Source: Spirosoma utsteinense
GTDB lineage: Bacteria; Bacteroidota; Bacteroidia; Cytophagales; Spirosomataceae
Reading direction: 5' to 3'
DNA: 64,000 nucleotides
NCBI RefSeq assembly: GCF_014282275.1
Contig: NZ_VFIA01000004.1
Location: forward strand, 62,001 to 126,000
The position numbers and the translations under genes are program-made. The notes under the pieces are model-generated. The model was not told where the DNA came from, made no database searches, and worked only from the letters and a program-made list of their open reading frames with translations. This document shows positions 1 to 8,534 of the stretch, in pieces (the first letter of the stretch is position 1; the number at the start of each line of letters is the position of its first letter).

Positions 1-1741
1 CTTCTTCTTTGTGACCGCAGTAGTGACAGCGTAATTCCGCAGCACGCTGGTGATAGGTCAGGCTAACGGCGCAGTTGGGGCATTCGGCCGTCCAGTCGCA
101 ATCCTCACATTGCATATAGGGTGAATAACCGCGTCGATTTTGGAACAGGATGCTTTGTTCCCGGCGCTCCATATTCGCTTCCAGGGCGGTGAGTAACGCC
201 GACGAGAATTCGTTCTTCATCGTTTTCTGCCTTTTCTCCACCTTGGTATCGATCAACAGAATATTGGGCAGGGTGGCGTCACCGAAGCGTCTGAAAAGTT
301 CTACCAATCCATAGCGTCCCTGTTTAGCCTGATGATATGTTTCGAGCGAAGGCGTTGCAGATCCCAGTAAAACTTTCGCCTGTTGCCAATGGGCCAGCAT
401 GATCGCTACATCACGGGCATGATAGCGGGGGGCAGGGTCGTGCTGTTTATAGCTGGTTTCGTGTTCTTCATCGACAATGATCAGTCCAAGGTTATCGAAC
501 GGCAGGAACACCGCCGACCGAACGCCCACCACAAACTGATACTGTCCCGACACGACGCCTTTCCAGACTTCGACGCGTTCGTTATCAGAGAATTTAGAGT
601 GATAAATGCCCATCTTATCGCCAAACACGCGCTGGAGTCGAACGACAATTTGCGTTGTCAGAGCAATCTCGGGCAGTAAATAAAGTACCTGCGAGCCACT
701 GCCAACCGCCTGCTGAATGAGGTCAATGTAGACTTCGGTTTTGCCGCTGCCCGTAATACCATGGAGTAGTACGATGTTCTGGCGCTCGAATTGCGCCATA
801 ATCTGTTGTGAGGCTTCTCGTTGTGCGTCTGTCAGCTTTATCTCGGCCTGTGGCGGGGCATTGTCGGAAAAACGCGGCTGAATCAGTTCAAATGTTTCGA
901 AAACGGCATTCTTGATGAGGGTCGTCAATGACGATTGAGACACGGTATCATCCTGATTGAGAATTGTCTTATCCAACCCTTTCTGGTTGAGAGAAGCATT
1001 CATCTGGACAGGAACATGACTCAGGTACCGCATCACCACTTCCTGTTGTTTAGGCAGCTTTTCGAGCCGGTTCAGCAGGGCGAGAAGCTGCTCTTTTTCC
1101 TCGTAGGTCCGGTTAAGCCGGACCTTGCGTACCATTTTGGGGATGTACTTCTCGCGTACTTCCTCAAAAACAATGATCGCTTTCTTCCCCACCAGCGATT
1201 TGATCAGGGCGGGTATGTTGGTTCCTGCACCCGCCAGCCGCACCAGTTCGTCATAGGATAGCGCCTGCTGCTTTTTGAGTTCGGTAAGCAGGGTATCTTC
1301 AAATTCAGTGAGCAGTTCGGGATAATCGAAATCGGGATTGATCTGAACTTTCGACTGACTCGAAATTTTCAGGCCTGAAGGAAGGGCAATGTTCATCACT
1401 TCGCCGACACAGCACATATAATACTCGGCCATCCACCGGAACAATTCGAGTTGATAACCGGTCACCAGCGGATATTCGTCTAGGACTTCTGTAATGTAGC
1501 GAGCTTGATAATTGGTAGGGGGGGAGTTATGTAAACGGGCTACTACAGCAGTGAACACACGCCCGTTATTTTTGCCGAAGGGAACAATGACCCGGGCACC
1601 GATCTTAAGAACCTCTGCCATTTCGCGCGGCACACGATACGTAAATAGCCTGGGTACCGGGATAGGCAGGATCAAATCAGCGAAGAAAGTGACTTCGTCA
1701 GCCTCGAAAGACGAGAATAATGTGTTGGTGAGATTTTCCAC
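1..1741 (-). CDS. priA: Primosomal protein N' PriA (replication restart helicase), 3' end cut off by the window
   Basis: SF2 DNA helicase that reloads the replisome at stalled forks. My reading of the minus strand shows an N-terminal DNA-binding part with the motif PVPRLFTYRVP, Walker A GITGSGKTE near 735-765, the DEAH-type box VDEEHE near 467-484, and the start of the zinc-binding cysteine cluster (CEDC, CPNC, CHYC) between about 5 and 115. The frame opens after a TGA near 1799. No ATG lies near the N-terminus, so the best start is GTG at 1741 (reading MENLTNTLF). The C-terminal helicase lobe lies outside the window. The gene is divergent from the ypdA-like gene. Family call is secure; the start is less so. 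Confidence 0.93.
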   Translation of the reverse strand, partial: MENLTNTLFSSFEADEVTFFADLILPIPVPRLFTYRVPREMAEVLKIGARVIVPFGKNNGRVFTAVVARLHNSPPTNYQARYITEVLDEYPLVTGYQLELFRWMAEYYMCCVGEVMNIALPSGLKISSQSKVQINPDFDYPELLTEFEDTLLTELKKQQALSYDELVRLAGAGTNIPALIKSLVGKKAIIVFEEVREKYIPKMVRKVRLNRTYEEKEQLLALLNRLEKLPKQQEVVMRYLSHVPVQMNASLNQKGLDKTILNQDDTVSQSSLTTLIKNAVFETFELIQPRFSDNAPPQAEIKLTDAQREASQQIMAQFERQNIVLLHGITGSGKTEVYIDLIQQAVGSGSQVLYLLPEIALTTQIVVRLQRVFGDKMGIYHSKFSDNERVEVWKGVVSGQYQFVVGVRSAVFLPFDNLGLIIVDEEHETSYKQHDPAPRYHARDVAIMLAHWQQAKVLLGSATPSLETYHQAKQGRYGLVELFRRFGDATLPNILLIDTKVEKRQKTMKNEFSSALLTALEANMERREQSILFQNRRGYSPYMQCEDCDWTAECPNCAVSLTYHQRAAELRCHYCGHKEE

Positions 1742-2065
1742 TAAAAACGAAATGGCCTCAGTAAATATACGAATAAACCACGGCCCGCTGGTAAGGATTC
1801 ATGCCGACAACTTCCGGTATAAGGTCACCGGCCGATCCCGATAGACGAAGAGGGCGAGCCATGGAAGGCAAGCGTGAAGCACGTTATGATTGGCGTAACA
1901 AAACTGCTGTCTTACCCGTATTTGGGTCTGTTGACCTTGCTATTAGGCCGTTGAAGAATCAAAAAGCTTATGTTGGCGCAACCTTTGAGCGGTTTTTGAG
2001 TGTTAGTAAACTGGGTAATCGGCTACCGGTTAATACGCGTCAGACGGATTTTTCCCTTACACAAC
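1742..2065. other. Divergent intergenic region between priA and ypdA-like gene
   Basis: These 324 bases separate two divergent genes and should hold both promoters. Short open frames cross the region on the plus strand, but they have no recognisable domain and look like chance frames. I see no convincing full -33/-7 promoter pair and no strong hairpin. Confidence 0.4.
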
Positions 2066-3070
2066 ATGCAACTATACGACGTGATCATCGTTGGCGGTGG
2101 CCCTTGCGGGCTGGCAGCCGGAATCGAAGCAACCAAAGCAGGACTTAGCCACCTGATTTTGGATATGGGTAGCCTGACGGAGTCTATCCGGCAGTATCCA
2201 CGCCGGATGCGTTTCTTCTCGACAGCCGAAAATATTGAAATTGGGGGTTTGCCATTTCCTATCTCGGGTGTTAAGGCCGGGCGTGATGAGGCCCTTCAAT
2301 ACTATCGGAAAGCAGCCGCTTATTTCCACCTTAACTTCAAACTGTTTCAGGAGGTATGGGAGGTGACTAAGGAAGGGGAATGTTTCACGGTGTCGACTAA
2401 AACCGGAGAACGTTATCAGTCCCGGAAGGTGATCATGGCAACGGGCTATTTTACGCACCCTCGCTGGCTCGGTATTCCCGGCGAAAACCAACCTCATGTT
2501 TCTCACTACTACGACGAACCGTTCAAGTATTCGTTTACGAATGTCGTCATCATCGGTGCATCGAATTCGGCGGTAGAGGCTGCCTTAGAACTTTACCGGC
2601 ACGACGTGAACATAACGGTCGTGCACCGGGGCGAAGACTTCCGTAGTACAGTGAAATACTGGTTGGTCCCGGATGTAAAGAACCGGGTTAAAGAAGGTAA
2701 GATTAAAACCGTGTTCGACTCCGTTGTAACGCAGATCGATGAAAAAACGGTGACGATCAATAACCTGAAAACAGGCGAAGAAGCTCAGATCCCAGCCGAT
2801 TTTGTGCTGGTTCTGACAGGTTATATTCCTGATGCAGCTCTGCTCCGGCGTTGCGGCATCGATCTGAACCCGGCTACTCAGGTGCCTGCGTTCGATAAAG
2901 AAACCTTTGAAACGAATGTGCCAGGGCTGTATGTTTGTGGTACGGTGCTGGCTGGCATTTATACTGAGAAGGTATTCATTGAAAACGGCCGGGAACATGC
3001 CTTGACTATTATCGATCATATTGTGGGCCGGGAAGTCCACAAAGTGGCCGAATTGATACAGCGCATCTGA
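2066..3070 (+). CDS. ypdA: YpdA-family putative bacillithiol disulfide reductase
   Basis: FAD/NAD(P)H flavoprotein of the thioredoxin-reductase-like superfamily. YpdA (Bdr) reduces oxidised bacillithiol in the cytoplasm. The 334-residue protein begins MQLYDVIIVGGGPCG: the FAD-binding glycine motif spans residues 10-15, and Cys14 sits in it, as the active-site cysteine does in characterised YpdA. A second dinucleotide motif, GASNSAVE at 164-171, fits NADPH binding. There is no CxxC redox pair, which separates it from thioredoxin reductase. The frame is open upstream to 2000, but ATG 2066 is the start that puts the glycine motif at the N-terminus. The cytosine deaminase gene follows 35 bases downstream. 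Confidence 0.85.
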   Translation: MQLYDVIIVGGGPCGLAAGIEATKAGLSHLILDMGSLTESIRQYPRRMRFFSTAENIEIGGLPFPISGVKAGRDEALQYYRKAAAYFHLNFKLFQEVWEVTKEGECFTVSTKTGERYQSRKVIMATGYFTHPRWLGIPGENQPHVSHYYDEPFKYSFTNVVIIGASNSAVEAALELYRHDVNITVVHRGEDFRSTVKYWLVPDVKNRVKEGKIKTVFDSVVTQIDEKTVTINNLKTGEEAQIPADFVLVLTGYIPDAALLRRCGIDLNPATQVPAFDKETFETNVPGLYVCGTVLAGIYTEKVFIENGREHALTIIDHIVGREVHKVAELIQRI

Positions 3071-3105
3071 TCAGGTTCCATCGAACAAACGAAATTCAAA
3101 ACACT

Positions 3106-3540
3106 ATGGACGAATTTATGCAGGAGGCCATTGCTCAGGCCCGCAAAAGCCTGAACGAAGGAGGTATCCCAATCGGTTCGGCATTGGTTAAGAACGGGAA
3201 GCTGGTGGCTTCAGGACATAATAAGCGCGTTCAGGAAGATAATCCCATTTTACATGGCGAGATGGACTGCCTCAATAACGCTGGTCGTGTCGGCTCCTTT
3301 CGCGATACGGTTATTTATTCCACGCTCATGCCTTGCTACATGTGTGCAGGGACCATCGTTCAATTTAAAATACCAAAAGTGATTGTGGGCGAGTCGCGGA
3401 CTTTTGCCGGTGCCCGCGCGTTCATGGAAGAACATGGCGTTGAGGTAATTGATCTCGATCTTTCCGAATGTGTGGATATGATGAATGGGTTCATTACTGA
3501 AAAACCCACGCTGTGGAATGAGGATATCGGAGAGCTTTAG
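3106..3540 (+). CDS. Nucleoside/cytosine deaminase, yeast FCY1-like
   Basis: Zinc-dependent deaminase of the CDA superfamily, probably converting cytosine to uracil for pyrimidine salvage. In 144 residues the zinc site is complete: HGE motif with His50 and catalytic Glu52, and PCYMC with Cys77 and Cys80. The C-terminus (TLWNEDIGEL) and the HGEMD...NAGR region resemble yeast cytosine deaminase Fcy1 more than bacterial TadA or the unrelated bacterial CodA. The gene lies 35 bases after the ypdA-like gene on the same strand and may be co-transcribed. It ends at a strong hairpin shared with the convergent symporter gene. Substrate is inferred from the family only; guanine deaminase is the main alternative. 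Confidence 0.85.
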   Translation: MDEFMQEAIAQARKSLNEGGIPIGSALVKNGKLVASGHNKRVQEDNPILHGEMDCLNNAGRVGSFRDTVIYSTLMPCYMCAGTIVQFKIPKVIVGESRTFAGARAFMEEHGVEVIDLDLSECVDMMNGFITEKPTLWNEDIGEL

Positions 3541-3558
3541 CCAGCTCTACAAAAAAAC

Positions 3559-3620
3559 CTACAAGCAATACCCCGGCTGGTGCGATCGATAAACCGCGCC
3601 AGCCGGGGTATTGCTTGTAG
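3559..3620. terminator. Perfect 22-bp inverted repeat between convergent genes (bidirectional terminator)
   Basis: Arms 3559-3580 and 3599-3620 are exact reverse complements, with an 18-base loop. The element sits between the stop of the deaminase (plus) and the stop of the symporter (minus), so it can serve both. A run of seven A just upstream (3551-3557) would be a U-tract for minus-strand transcripts; on the plus side there is none. Confidence 0.75.
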
Positions 3621-3633
3621 AAGCGACGATCAG

Positions 3634-4878
3634 TTAGCGCGCTTTGGAAAATCTGGCACCGAACAGGAAGATAACGGCATAGCAGATAATGGGCAGATAA
3701 TAGGCCGATGCTACGTCTTTTTCGGCAACCATGCCCATCAGGAACGGGAATACAGCGCCACCCACGACACCCATTGAAATAAACGAGGAAGCCTGCTGCG
3801 TGTGTGCTCCCAGGTTCTTCAGGCCCAGACTGAAAATTGTCGGGAACATGATGCTGAAGAAGAAGTTGAGCATCATCAGGGCAATAAAGGAAGGCCACCC
3901 GAAACTCTGGGCAATGATGATACACATAACAATATTACAGGCAGCAAAAATGGCCAGCAGGTTATTCGGTGCGATAACCCGCATCAGGAACGTACCTACA
4001 AACCGGCCAGCCAGCATCAAGCCCATAAATAACACCATGTAATTGCCGGCTGTGGCATCGGAGAAGCCCATTTTCTCGTGGCCATAATTAATGAAAAAGG
4101 CCCAGGTTCCCCCTTGTGCTGCTACATTGAAAAACTGAGCAATAACGGCCCATACAAAATGCTTGTGTTGAAACAGCGTTTTTCCTGGTTCTGCGTCAAC
4201 GTTGGCGGCATCGGTATCCACTACGCTATGTGGGTCGACCAGGGCGGGCACTTTCACGAAGGAAAACAGAATCGCAATGGTTGCAATGACACTGCCGATG
4301 ACAATGTACAGTGTCTTTACCGAGGTTAGATCTGTACTACCCGCCGTATTGTTCCGCAGGAGAAAGTAAGACCCGATGGCAGGGCCGATGATAGCCCCCA
4401 GGGCATTAAATGCCTGTGCGAAGTTGATGCGCTGATCGCTGGTGCGCTGGTCGCCGAGCGAGGCAACGAAGGGGTGGGCAACCGTTTCGAGTGTCGATAT
4501 GCCGCAGCCCAAGATGAACAGGGCGATACCAAAATACGTAAAGGAAGCAGCAGCAGCGGCAGGAACAAACAAGAATGAGCCAATAGCGAATAGGGAAAGC
4601 CCTAACAGTACTCCGTTCTTATAACCAAACCGCTTCATGAACAGGCCAGCAGGAATACCCATGACGAAATAAGCACCAAAAATAGCGAACTGGACAAACG
4701 CTGACTGAGTCTTGGTCAAGCTCAGAACGTGCTGAAAATGTTTGTTTAAAACGTCACCCATCGTGATAGCAATACCCCAAAACATGAATAATGAGGTAAC
4801 AAATACCAGGGTGATCAGGAACTTAGGCTCGGTAAAGGAAGCAGACGCGTTTGGTCGGGCAGTGGCAGTTGCCGGCAT
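3634..4878 (-). CDS. Sugar MFS transporter, FucP-like (L-fucose:H+ symporter family)
   Basis: Twelve-helix inner-membrane proton symporter of the FHS family (fucose, galactose or glucose uptake). The 414-residue protein has an N-terminal cytoplasmic tail of about 18 residues, then helices starting FLITLVFVTSLFMFWGIAIT. The conserved stretch around LETVAHPFVASLGDQ and the RINFAQAFNALG segment are typical of FucP relatives. The start at ATG 4878 gives a normal family length. It is convergent with the deaminase gene. A GH95 fucosidase gene lies 4.7 kb away on the other strand, which makes L-fucose a reasonable substrate guess, but sequence alone does not settle the sugar. Confidence 0.88.
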   Translation of the reverse strand: MPATATARPNASASFTEPKFLITLVFVTSLFMFWGIAITMGDVLNKHFQHVLSLTKTQSAFVQFAIFGAYFVMGIPAGLFMKRFGYKNGVLLGLSLFAIGSFLFVPAAAAASFTYFGIALFILGCGISTLETVAHPFVASLGDQRTSDQRINFAQAFNALGAIIGPAIGSYFLLRNNTAGSTDLTSVKTLYIVIGSVIATIAILFSFVKVPALVDPHSVVDTDAANVDAEPGKTLFQHKHFVWAVIAQFFNVAAQGGTWAFFINYGHEKMGFSDATAGNYMVLFMGLMLAGRFVGTFLMRVIAPNNLLAIFAACNIVMCIIIAQSFGWPSFIALMMLNFFFSIMFPTIFSLGLKNLGAHTQQASSFISMGVVGGAVFPFLMGMVAEKDVASAYYLPIICYAVIFLFGARFSKAR

Positions 4879-5036
4879 AATACTGTTAGTTTGGGGTTAG
4901 GCTACTGGCTGAATTACGGCTCGTATAATCAGCAGACCGCAAGCCAGGGCAATTACCATGTGCTTTTTGGCTGGTTAAAGTTAATTGTTTAATCCGTTTT
5001 GTTTCTTCGTAGTAACGTATGAAGATTTAATCCTGA

Positions 5037-5068
5037 TTTGATATTTGCCACCGTCAGCATTACGTTTG
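5037..5068 (+). promoter_or_regulatory. Bacteroidota-type promoter for the pentapeptide-repeat gene
   Basis: TTTG at 5037-5040 and TACGTTTG at 5061-5068 are separated by 20 bases, matching the -33/-7 consensus of the Bacteroidota housekeeping sigma factor. Transcription would begin near 5075, almost on top of the upstream ATG (5076), so it supports ATG 5112 as the real start. Confidence 0.6.
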
Positions 5069-5111
5069 GCTTTTTTTGGGGTTTACCCTGGTACAGATAA
5101 TACAACCGGAG

Positions 5112-5675
5112 ATGGATTTTCGCGACCAACTATTTGATCAGTATGCCGATTTGCCCGCGCAGTGGGCCCGCCAGGACTTTGAGCAGTGTACTTTTAAATA
5201 CCTCGATCTGTCGAAGGTGATTTTTGCGAATACCAATTTTACAAACTGCCGTTTTGAGGACTGTAACCTGGGGCTGGCCCTGCTGGAAGGCACCAAGCTT
5301 GATGACGTAGTCTTCGTGGCCAGCAAACTCAACTCAGTTAACTTCGGCCAGTGTAGCGCGTTCGGTTTTCATGTCGACTTTCAGGGGTGCCAGCTTGATT
5401 ATGCTTCTTTTTCTAATCGTAATCTGAAAAAAACTCGGTTTGTGGACTGTACCCTTCTGGAAGCCCGGTTTATAAACTGCGATCTGAGCAGTGCGGTATT
5501 TAAGACCTGCAATCTGGAACTAGCCCAGTTTGCCAGCAACACCTTAATCCAAACGGATTTCTCCAGTTCTTATAATGTGAGTTTAGATCCTGATAATAAT
5601 AAGTTGAAAAAGACGAAGTTCTCGCTCCATAGTCTCCCCGGTTTGCTGACAAAATATGATATTATTGTGAACTAA
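5112..5675 (+). CDS. Pentapeptide-repeat protein
   Basis: The 187-residue protein is built of A(D/N)LXX-like five-residue repeats, for example FANTNFTNCRF, FEDCNLGLALL, LDYASFSNRNL and FKTCNLELAQF. Such repeats fold into a right-handed quadrilateral beta-helix. Many carry Cys at the outward position. No signal peptide or membrane segment is visible, so it is probably cytoplasmic. The family includes DNA-gyrase-protecting proteins (Qnr, MfpA), but most members have no known role, and nothing here identifies one. An upstream in-frame ATG at 5076 exists; the promoter at 5037-5068 would leave it without a leader, so 5112 is preferred. It is transcribed divergently from the symporter. Confidence 0.8.
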   Translation: MDFRDQLFDQYADLPAQWARQDFEQCTFKYLDLSKVIFANTNFTNCRFEDCNLGLALLEGTKLDDVVFVASKLNSVNFGQCSAFGFHVDFQGCQLDYASFSNRNLKKTRFVDCTLLEARFINCDLSSAVFKTCNLELAQFASNTLIQTDFSSSYNVSLDPDNNKLKKTKFSLHSLPGLLTKYDIIVN

Positions 5676-5773
5676 GCTATTGATAGTGAGGAGGCTGTTC
5701 AGTTTATCAGTTGGCTGATACAGCCACGGTAAAGTTTTCATCATGAGATGGAAACTTTATTTTTAACGTATAA

Positions 5774-5790
5774 GTTAACACTGTTAGTAA
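5774..5790 (+). promoter_or_regulatory. Probable TetR operator upstream of tetR
   Basis: The core TAACA-C-TGTTA (5776-5786) is a perfect 11-base palindrome, 20 bases before the tetR start. The block CACTGTTAGTAA recurs almost unchanged downstream of tetR, before yceI (CACCGTTAGCAA at 6430-6441 and CATTGTTAGTTAA at 6448-6460). This implies autoregulation plus control of the yceI genes. Confidence 0.55.
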
Positions 5791-5806
5791 GAATAACACC
5801 ACCCAT

Positions 5807-6409
5807 ATGGGAATCCTTGAGCGTCGGTTACGGCAGAAAGAAGAAGTAAGAACCAGTATTTTACAGGCAGCCTGGCAGCTGGTTCTGGAAGAAGGCTGGC
5901 AGGCGCTTTCTATTCGCAAGATTGCCGATGCCATCGAGTATAGTGTTCCGGTAATCTACACGCACTTTGAGAATAAGGACGCCATTTTACAGGAGTTCAC
6001 CAGGGACGGGTTCAAACTGCTGACAGAAGATATTATTCGGCAACGCGATAGCCAGGTTGACCCCAGCCACCAATTGGAGGCTATAGCTCAGGGTTACTGG
6101 GATTTCGCTTTTGCTCATAAAGAATATTATCAGCTCATGTTTGGTTTGGGTATTCCAGCCTGCGAACAAGTCAACCAGGTTGCCGAGATGAAACAGTTTT
6201 CGAATGTGCTTATATCGGTTATTCAGACCGCAATCAGTACCAGCAACAAGCCCCAGGTCGATGCGTTTTTGAAATTTCACACCTATTGGTCTATTCTTCA
6301 CGGCCTGGTTTCTATTCAGATGATCGATAGCCAGTCAATCATCAACCCTTGGAGTCAATTAGTGCTGAAAGATGCCATTGATGGGTTCATTAAAGCCCTG
6401 GAAGGATAA
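5807..6409 (+). CDS. TetR/AcrR-family transcriptional regulator
   Basis: A 200-residue one-component repressor. Residues about 14-60 form the TetR helix-turn-helix (ILQAAWQLVLEEGWQALSIR, then AIEYSVPVIYTHFENKDAIL). The rest is an all-helical ligand domain with many aromatic residues. TetR proteins normally repress their own gene and neighbours until a small ligand binds. A palindromic operator sits just upstream and two similar sites precede the next gene, yceI. The neighbours (YceI, thiol oxidoreductase, nitroreductase) suggest the ligand is a reactive quinone, electrophile or similar stress compound; this is inference from context only. Confidence 0.9.
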   Translation: MGILERRLRQKEEVRTSILQAAWQLVLEEGWQALSIRKIADAIEYSVPVIYTHFENKDAILQEFTRDGFKLLTEDIIRQRDSQVDPSHQLEAIAQGYWDFAFAHKEYYQLMFGLGIPACEQVNQVAEMKQFSNVLISVIQTAISTSNKPQVDAFLKFHTYWSILHGLVSIQMIDSQSIINPWSQLVLKDAIDGFIKALEG

Positions 6410-6425
6410 TTTTTTTGCCCAACTA

Positions 6426-6460
6426 TTAACACCGTTAGCAATTATTTCATTGTTAGTTAA
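6426..6460 (+). promoter_or_regulatory. Two further TetR-type operator sites before yceI
   Basis: TTAACACCGTTAGCAA (6426-6441) and CATTGTTAGTTAA (6448-6460) match the palindromic site before tetR in most positions. They lie 40-75 bases before the yceI start, a typical repressor position. Weak single half-sites (TTAACAC) also occur before the nitroreductase gene near 7813. Confidence 0.5.
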
Positions 6461-6499
6461 ACAAATCAAATCAGTTAATTCACAATAGCTTTTACAAGT

Positions 6500-7033
6500 A
6501 TGGCAACTACAAAATGGGTCGTTGACCCCACGCACTCCGAAGTACAGTTTAAAGTAAAACACCTGGTTATTTCCACGGTGACAGGCACGTTCCGAAATTT
6601 CGAGGGAGGTGCTACGACAGAACACGACGACTTTACGGACGCAGAAATTCATTTCTCGCTGGATGTCGACAGCGTGGACACCAATCAGGAGATGCGGGAT
6701 ACACACCTTAAATCAGCTGACTTTTTTGACACGGCATCTCATCCGAAAATTGCGTTCCGGTCGACTTCGTTTGAGAAAGTAGATGACGATGAATACACAC
6801 TGAAGGGCGACCTGACCATGAAAGGTGTTACGAAACCCGTAACGCTGAAGGCGGAGTATGGCGGAACGGCCAAAGACGCTTACGGTAATCAGAAGCTTGG
6901 ATTTGAAGTAACCGGTAAAGTGAACCGCAAAGAGTTTGGGTTGACCTACAACGCGCTGACCGAAACGGGTGGTCTGGCGCTTGGTGAAGATATCAAACTG
7001 ATTGCCAATATTCAGTTAGCGAAAGCTGCCTAA
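6500..7033 (+). CDS. YceI-family lipocalin-like protein
   Basis: YceI proteins form an extended beta-barrel that binds long isoprenoids or amphipathic molecules. The 177 residues match the family throughout: the opening KWVVDPTHSEVQFKVKHL, then FEGGATT, SADFFDT and the C-terminal EFGLTYNALTETGGLALGED. Unlike E. coli YceI there is no signal peptide, so it should stay in the cytoplasm. It begins 90 bases after tetR, behind two putative TetR operators, and the frnE-like gene follows after 12 bases. The group may handle quinone or lipid-electrophile stress (inference). Start ATG 6500 gives the usual family N-terminus. Confidence 0.9.
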   Translation: MATTKWVVDPTHSEVQFKVKHLVISTVTGTFRNFEGGATTEHDDFTDAEIHFSLDVDSVDTNQEMRDTHLKSADFFDTASHPKIAFRSTSFEKVDDDEYTLKGDLTMKGVTKPVTLKAEYGGTAKDAYGNQKLGFEVTGKVNRKEFGLTYNALTETGGLALGEDIKLIANIQLAKAA

Positions 7034-7045
7034 ATCTGTAAAAAG

Positions 7046-7750
7046 ATGAATGTAGAAATCTGGAGTGATGTCATGTGCCCTTTCTGCTACATTGGTAAGC
7101 GGAAATTTGAGCAGGCCCTTAGCCAGTTTGACCACAAGGATCAGGTGAACATTATCTGGAAAAGCTTTCAGCTTAACCCGGATATGAAAACGGAACCGGG
7201 CAAAAACATCTATCAGCATCTGGCAGATATAAAGGGCTGGAGCCTGAGCGAAGCTAAACGCATGAGTGACCACGTCACCGACATGGCGCACGAGGTTGGT
7301 TTAACCTACGACTTCGACAAAGCGGTTGTCGCTAATTCCTGGGATGCGCACCGGTTGATACAACTGGCTAAACAAAAAGGCCTGGGCGATGCCGCCGAAG
7401 AACGGCTGTTCCTGGCGTATTTCACCGAAGGCCGTGATACCTCCGATCATTCTACACTTCTCGAACTGGGCAAGGAAATTGGCCTTCCGGCCGCCGATGT
7501 TCAGCAGATGCTGGACAGTGATCAATATGCTGAAGCTGTTCATCAGGATATCTACGAAGCGCAGCAGGTAGGAGCAAGGGGCGTTCCGTTCTTCGTACTC
7601 GATCGGCGGTATGCGGTTTCGGGTGCTCAACAGCCCGAAACATTTCTCGGGGCGCTTACTACAGCCTGGGCAGAATGGGAGAAAACGAATCCCGAGCTTA
7701 CTGATTTATCGACTGAAGGGCCTGCCTGCACGCCCGGTGAGGTGTGCTAA
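7046..7750 (+). CDS. DsbA-family oxidoreductase, FrnE-like
   Basis: Cytoplasmic thioredoxin-fold protein of the FrnE/2-hydroxychromene-2-carboxylate isomerase-like group, 234 residues. The active site CPFC is at residues 11-14 in the opening NVEIWSDVMCPFCYIGKR. The cis-proline loop is ARGVPFFVLD near residue 175. The C-terminus adds another cysteine pair (CTPGEVC), which could form a second disulfide. No signal peptide is present. FrnE proteins act as disulfide isomerases in oxidative stress in Deinococcus. It starts 12 bases after yceI and is very likely in the same transcript. The protein's own substrate is unknown. Confidence 0.88.
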   Translation: MNVEIWSDVMCPFCYIGKRKFEQALSQFDHKDQVNIIWKSFQLNPDMKTEPGKNIYQHLADIKGWSLSEAKRMSDHVTDMAHEVGLTYDFDKAVVANSWDAHRLIQLAKQKGLGDAAEERLFLAYFTEGRDTSDHSTLLELGKEIGLPAADVQQMLDSDQYAEAVHQDIYEAQQVGARGVPFFVLDRRYAVSGAQQPETFLGALTTAWAEWEKTNPELTDLSTEGPACTPGEVC

Positions 7751-7839
7751 ACTACGGACTATCAATTTTATAACTGGCCTGAAAAGTATACCGTTGACAA
7801 AAAGCGGTGTTTTGTTTTCACCATTAACACAACCTACAC

Positions 7840-8472
7840 ATGGAACTATTAGAAGCAATGAATTGGCGGTACGCTGCCAAGAAAATGAACGGTCAAAAAG
7901 TGCCTACGGAAAAGATAGATACTATTCTGGAAGCCATTCGCCTGTCGGCCTCATCGGTGGGATTGCAGCCTTACACGGTGCTGGTGATCGACAATCACGA
8001 ACTGAAAGGCAAGATTCATGAGTTGGCCTGTCCGCAACCACAAATCGTTGAGGGTTCTCACCTGCTGGTATTTGCATCCTGGACGGCGGTAGAGGCTGAA
8101 CAGATCGATGCCTATATCAAGCTTATTGCTGACACCCGTCAGACTTCTGTCGAATCGCTAACTCCTTTTGCGGATTCGATAAAGGGAAGTCTGTTGAGCC
8201 GGACACCCGAAGCACGTGCTGAGTGGGCGGCTCGTCAGGCATATATCGCTTTAGGATCAGGTATGATTGCTGCCGCTACGGAACAGGTTGACGCCACGCC
8301 CATGGAGGGGTTCAACGCCGATGCCCTTGACAAACTGTTGGACCTGCCTGCCAAAGGGCTGCACAGTGTATCGTTGCTGGCACTGGGTTTCCGGGATGAG
8401 GAGAAAGACTTTCTGTCGAAAGCACCTAAAGTGAGACGTTCCCGGGAAGCGCTTTTCATTGAGCTTGCCTAG
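7840..8472 (+). CDS. NAD(P)H-dependent nitroreductase-family oxidoreductase
   Basis: FMN-dependent reductase of nitro compounds or quinones, 210 residues. The N-terminus (MNWRYAAKKMNGQKV) and the SASSVGLQPYTVLVI segment are the FMN-binding signature of NfsB-like proteins. The central ALGSGMIAAATEQVDATPMEGF and the C-terminal LLALGFRDEEKDF also match. It starts 90 bases after the FrnE-like gene; that gap contains a TetR half-site-like TTAACAC. With YceI and FrnE it forms a likely detoxification set under the upstream TetR regulator. A terminator follows. Substrate not determinable from sequence. Confidence 0.9.
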   Translation: MELLEAMNWRYAAKKMNGQKVPTEKIDTILEAIRLSASSVGLQPYTVLVIDNHELKGKIHELACPQPQIVEGSHLLVFASWTAVEAEQIDAYIKLIADTRQTSVESLTPFADSIKGSLLSRTPEARAEWAARQAYIALGSGMIAAATEQVDATPMEGFNADALDKLLDLPAKGLHSVSLLALGFRDEEKDFLSKAPKVRRSREALFIELA

Positions 8473-8498
8473 GCATTTTCGATCATATTGGTTTTCTG

Positions 8499-8534
8499 AA
8501 GCCCGCTGTCCGTTGATGGCGGGTTTTCTTTTGT
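8499..8534 (+). terminator. Intrinsic terminator after the nitroreductase gene
   Basis: A stem formed by CCCGC (8502-8506) and GCGGG (8519-8523), extended by flanking AA/TT, is followed by a T-rich tail (TTTTCTTTT). It lies 27 bases beyond the stop codon. Confidence 0.6.

Noticed and set aside
1801..2148. A small gene between priA and the ypdA-like gene
   Set aside because: The frame has no recognisable features and runs into the ypdA-like gene; likely a chance frame in a promoter region.
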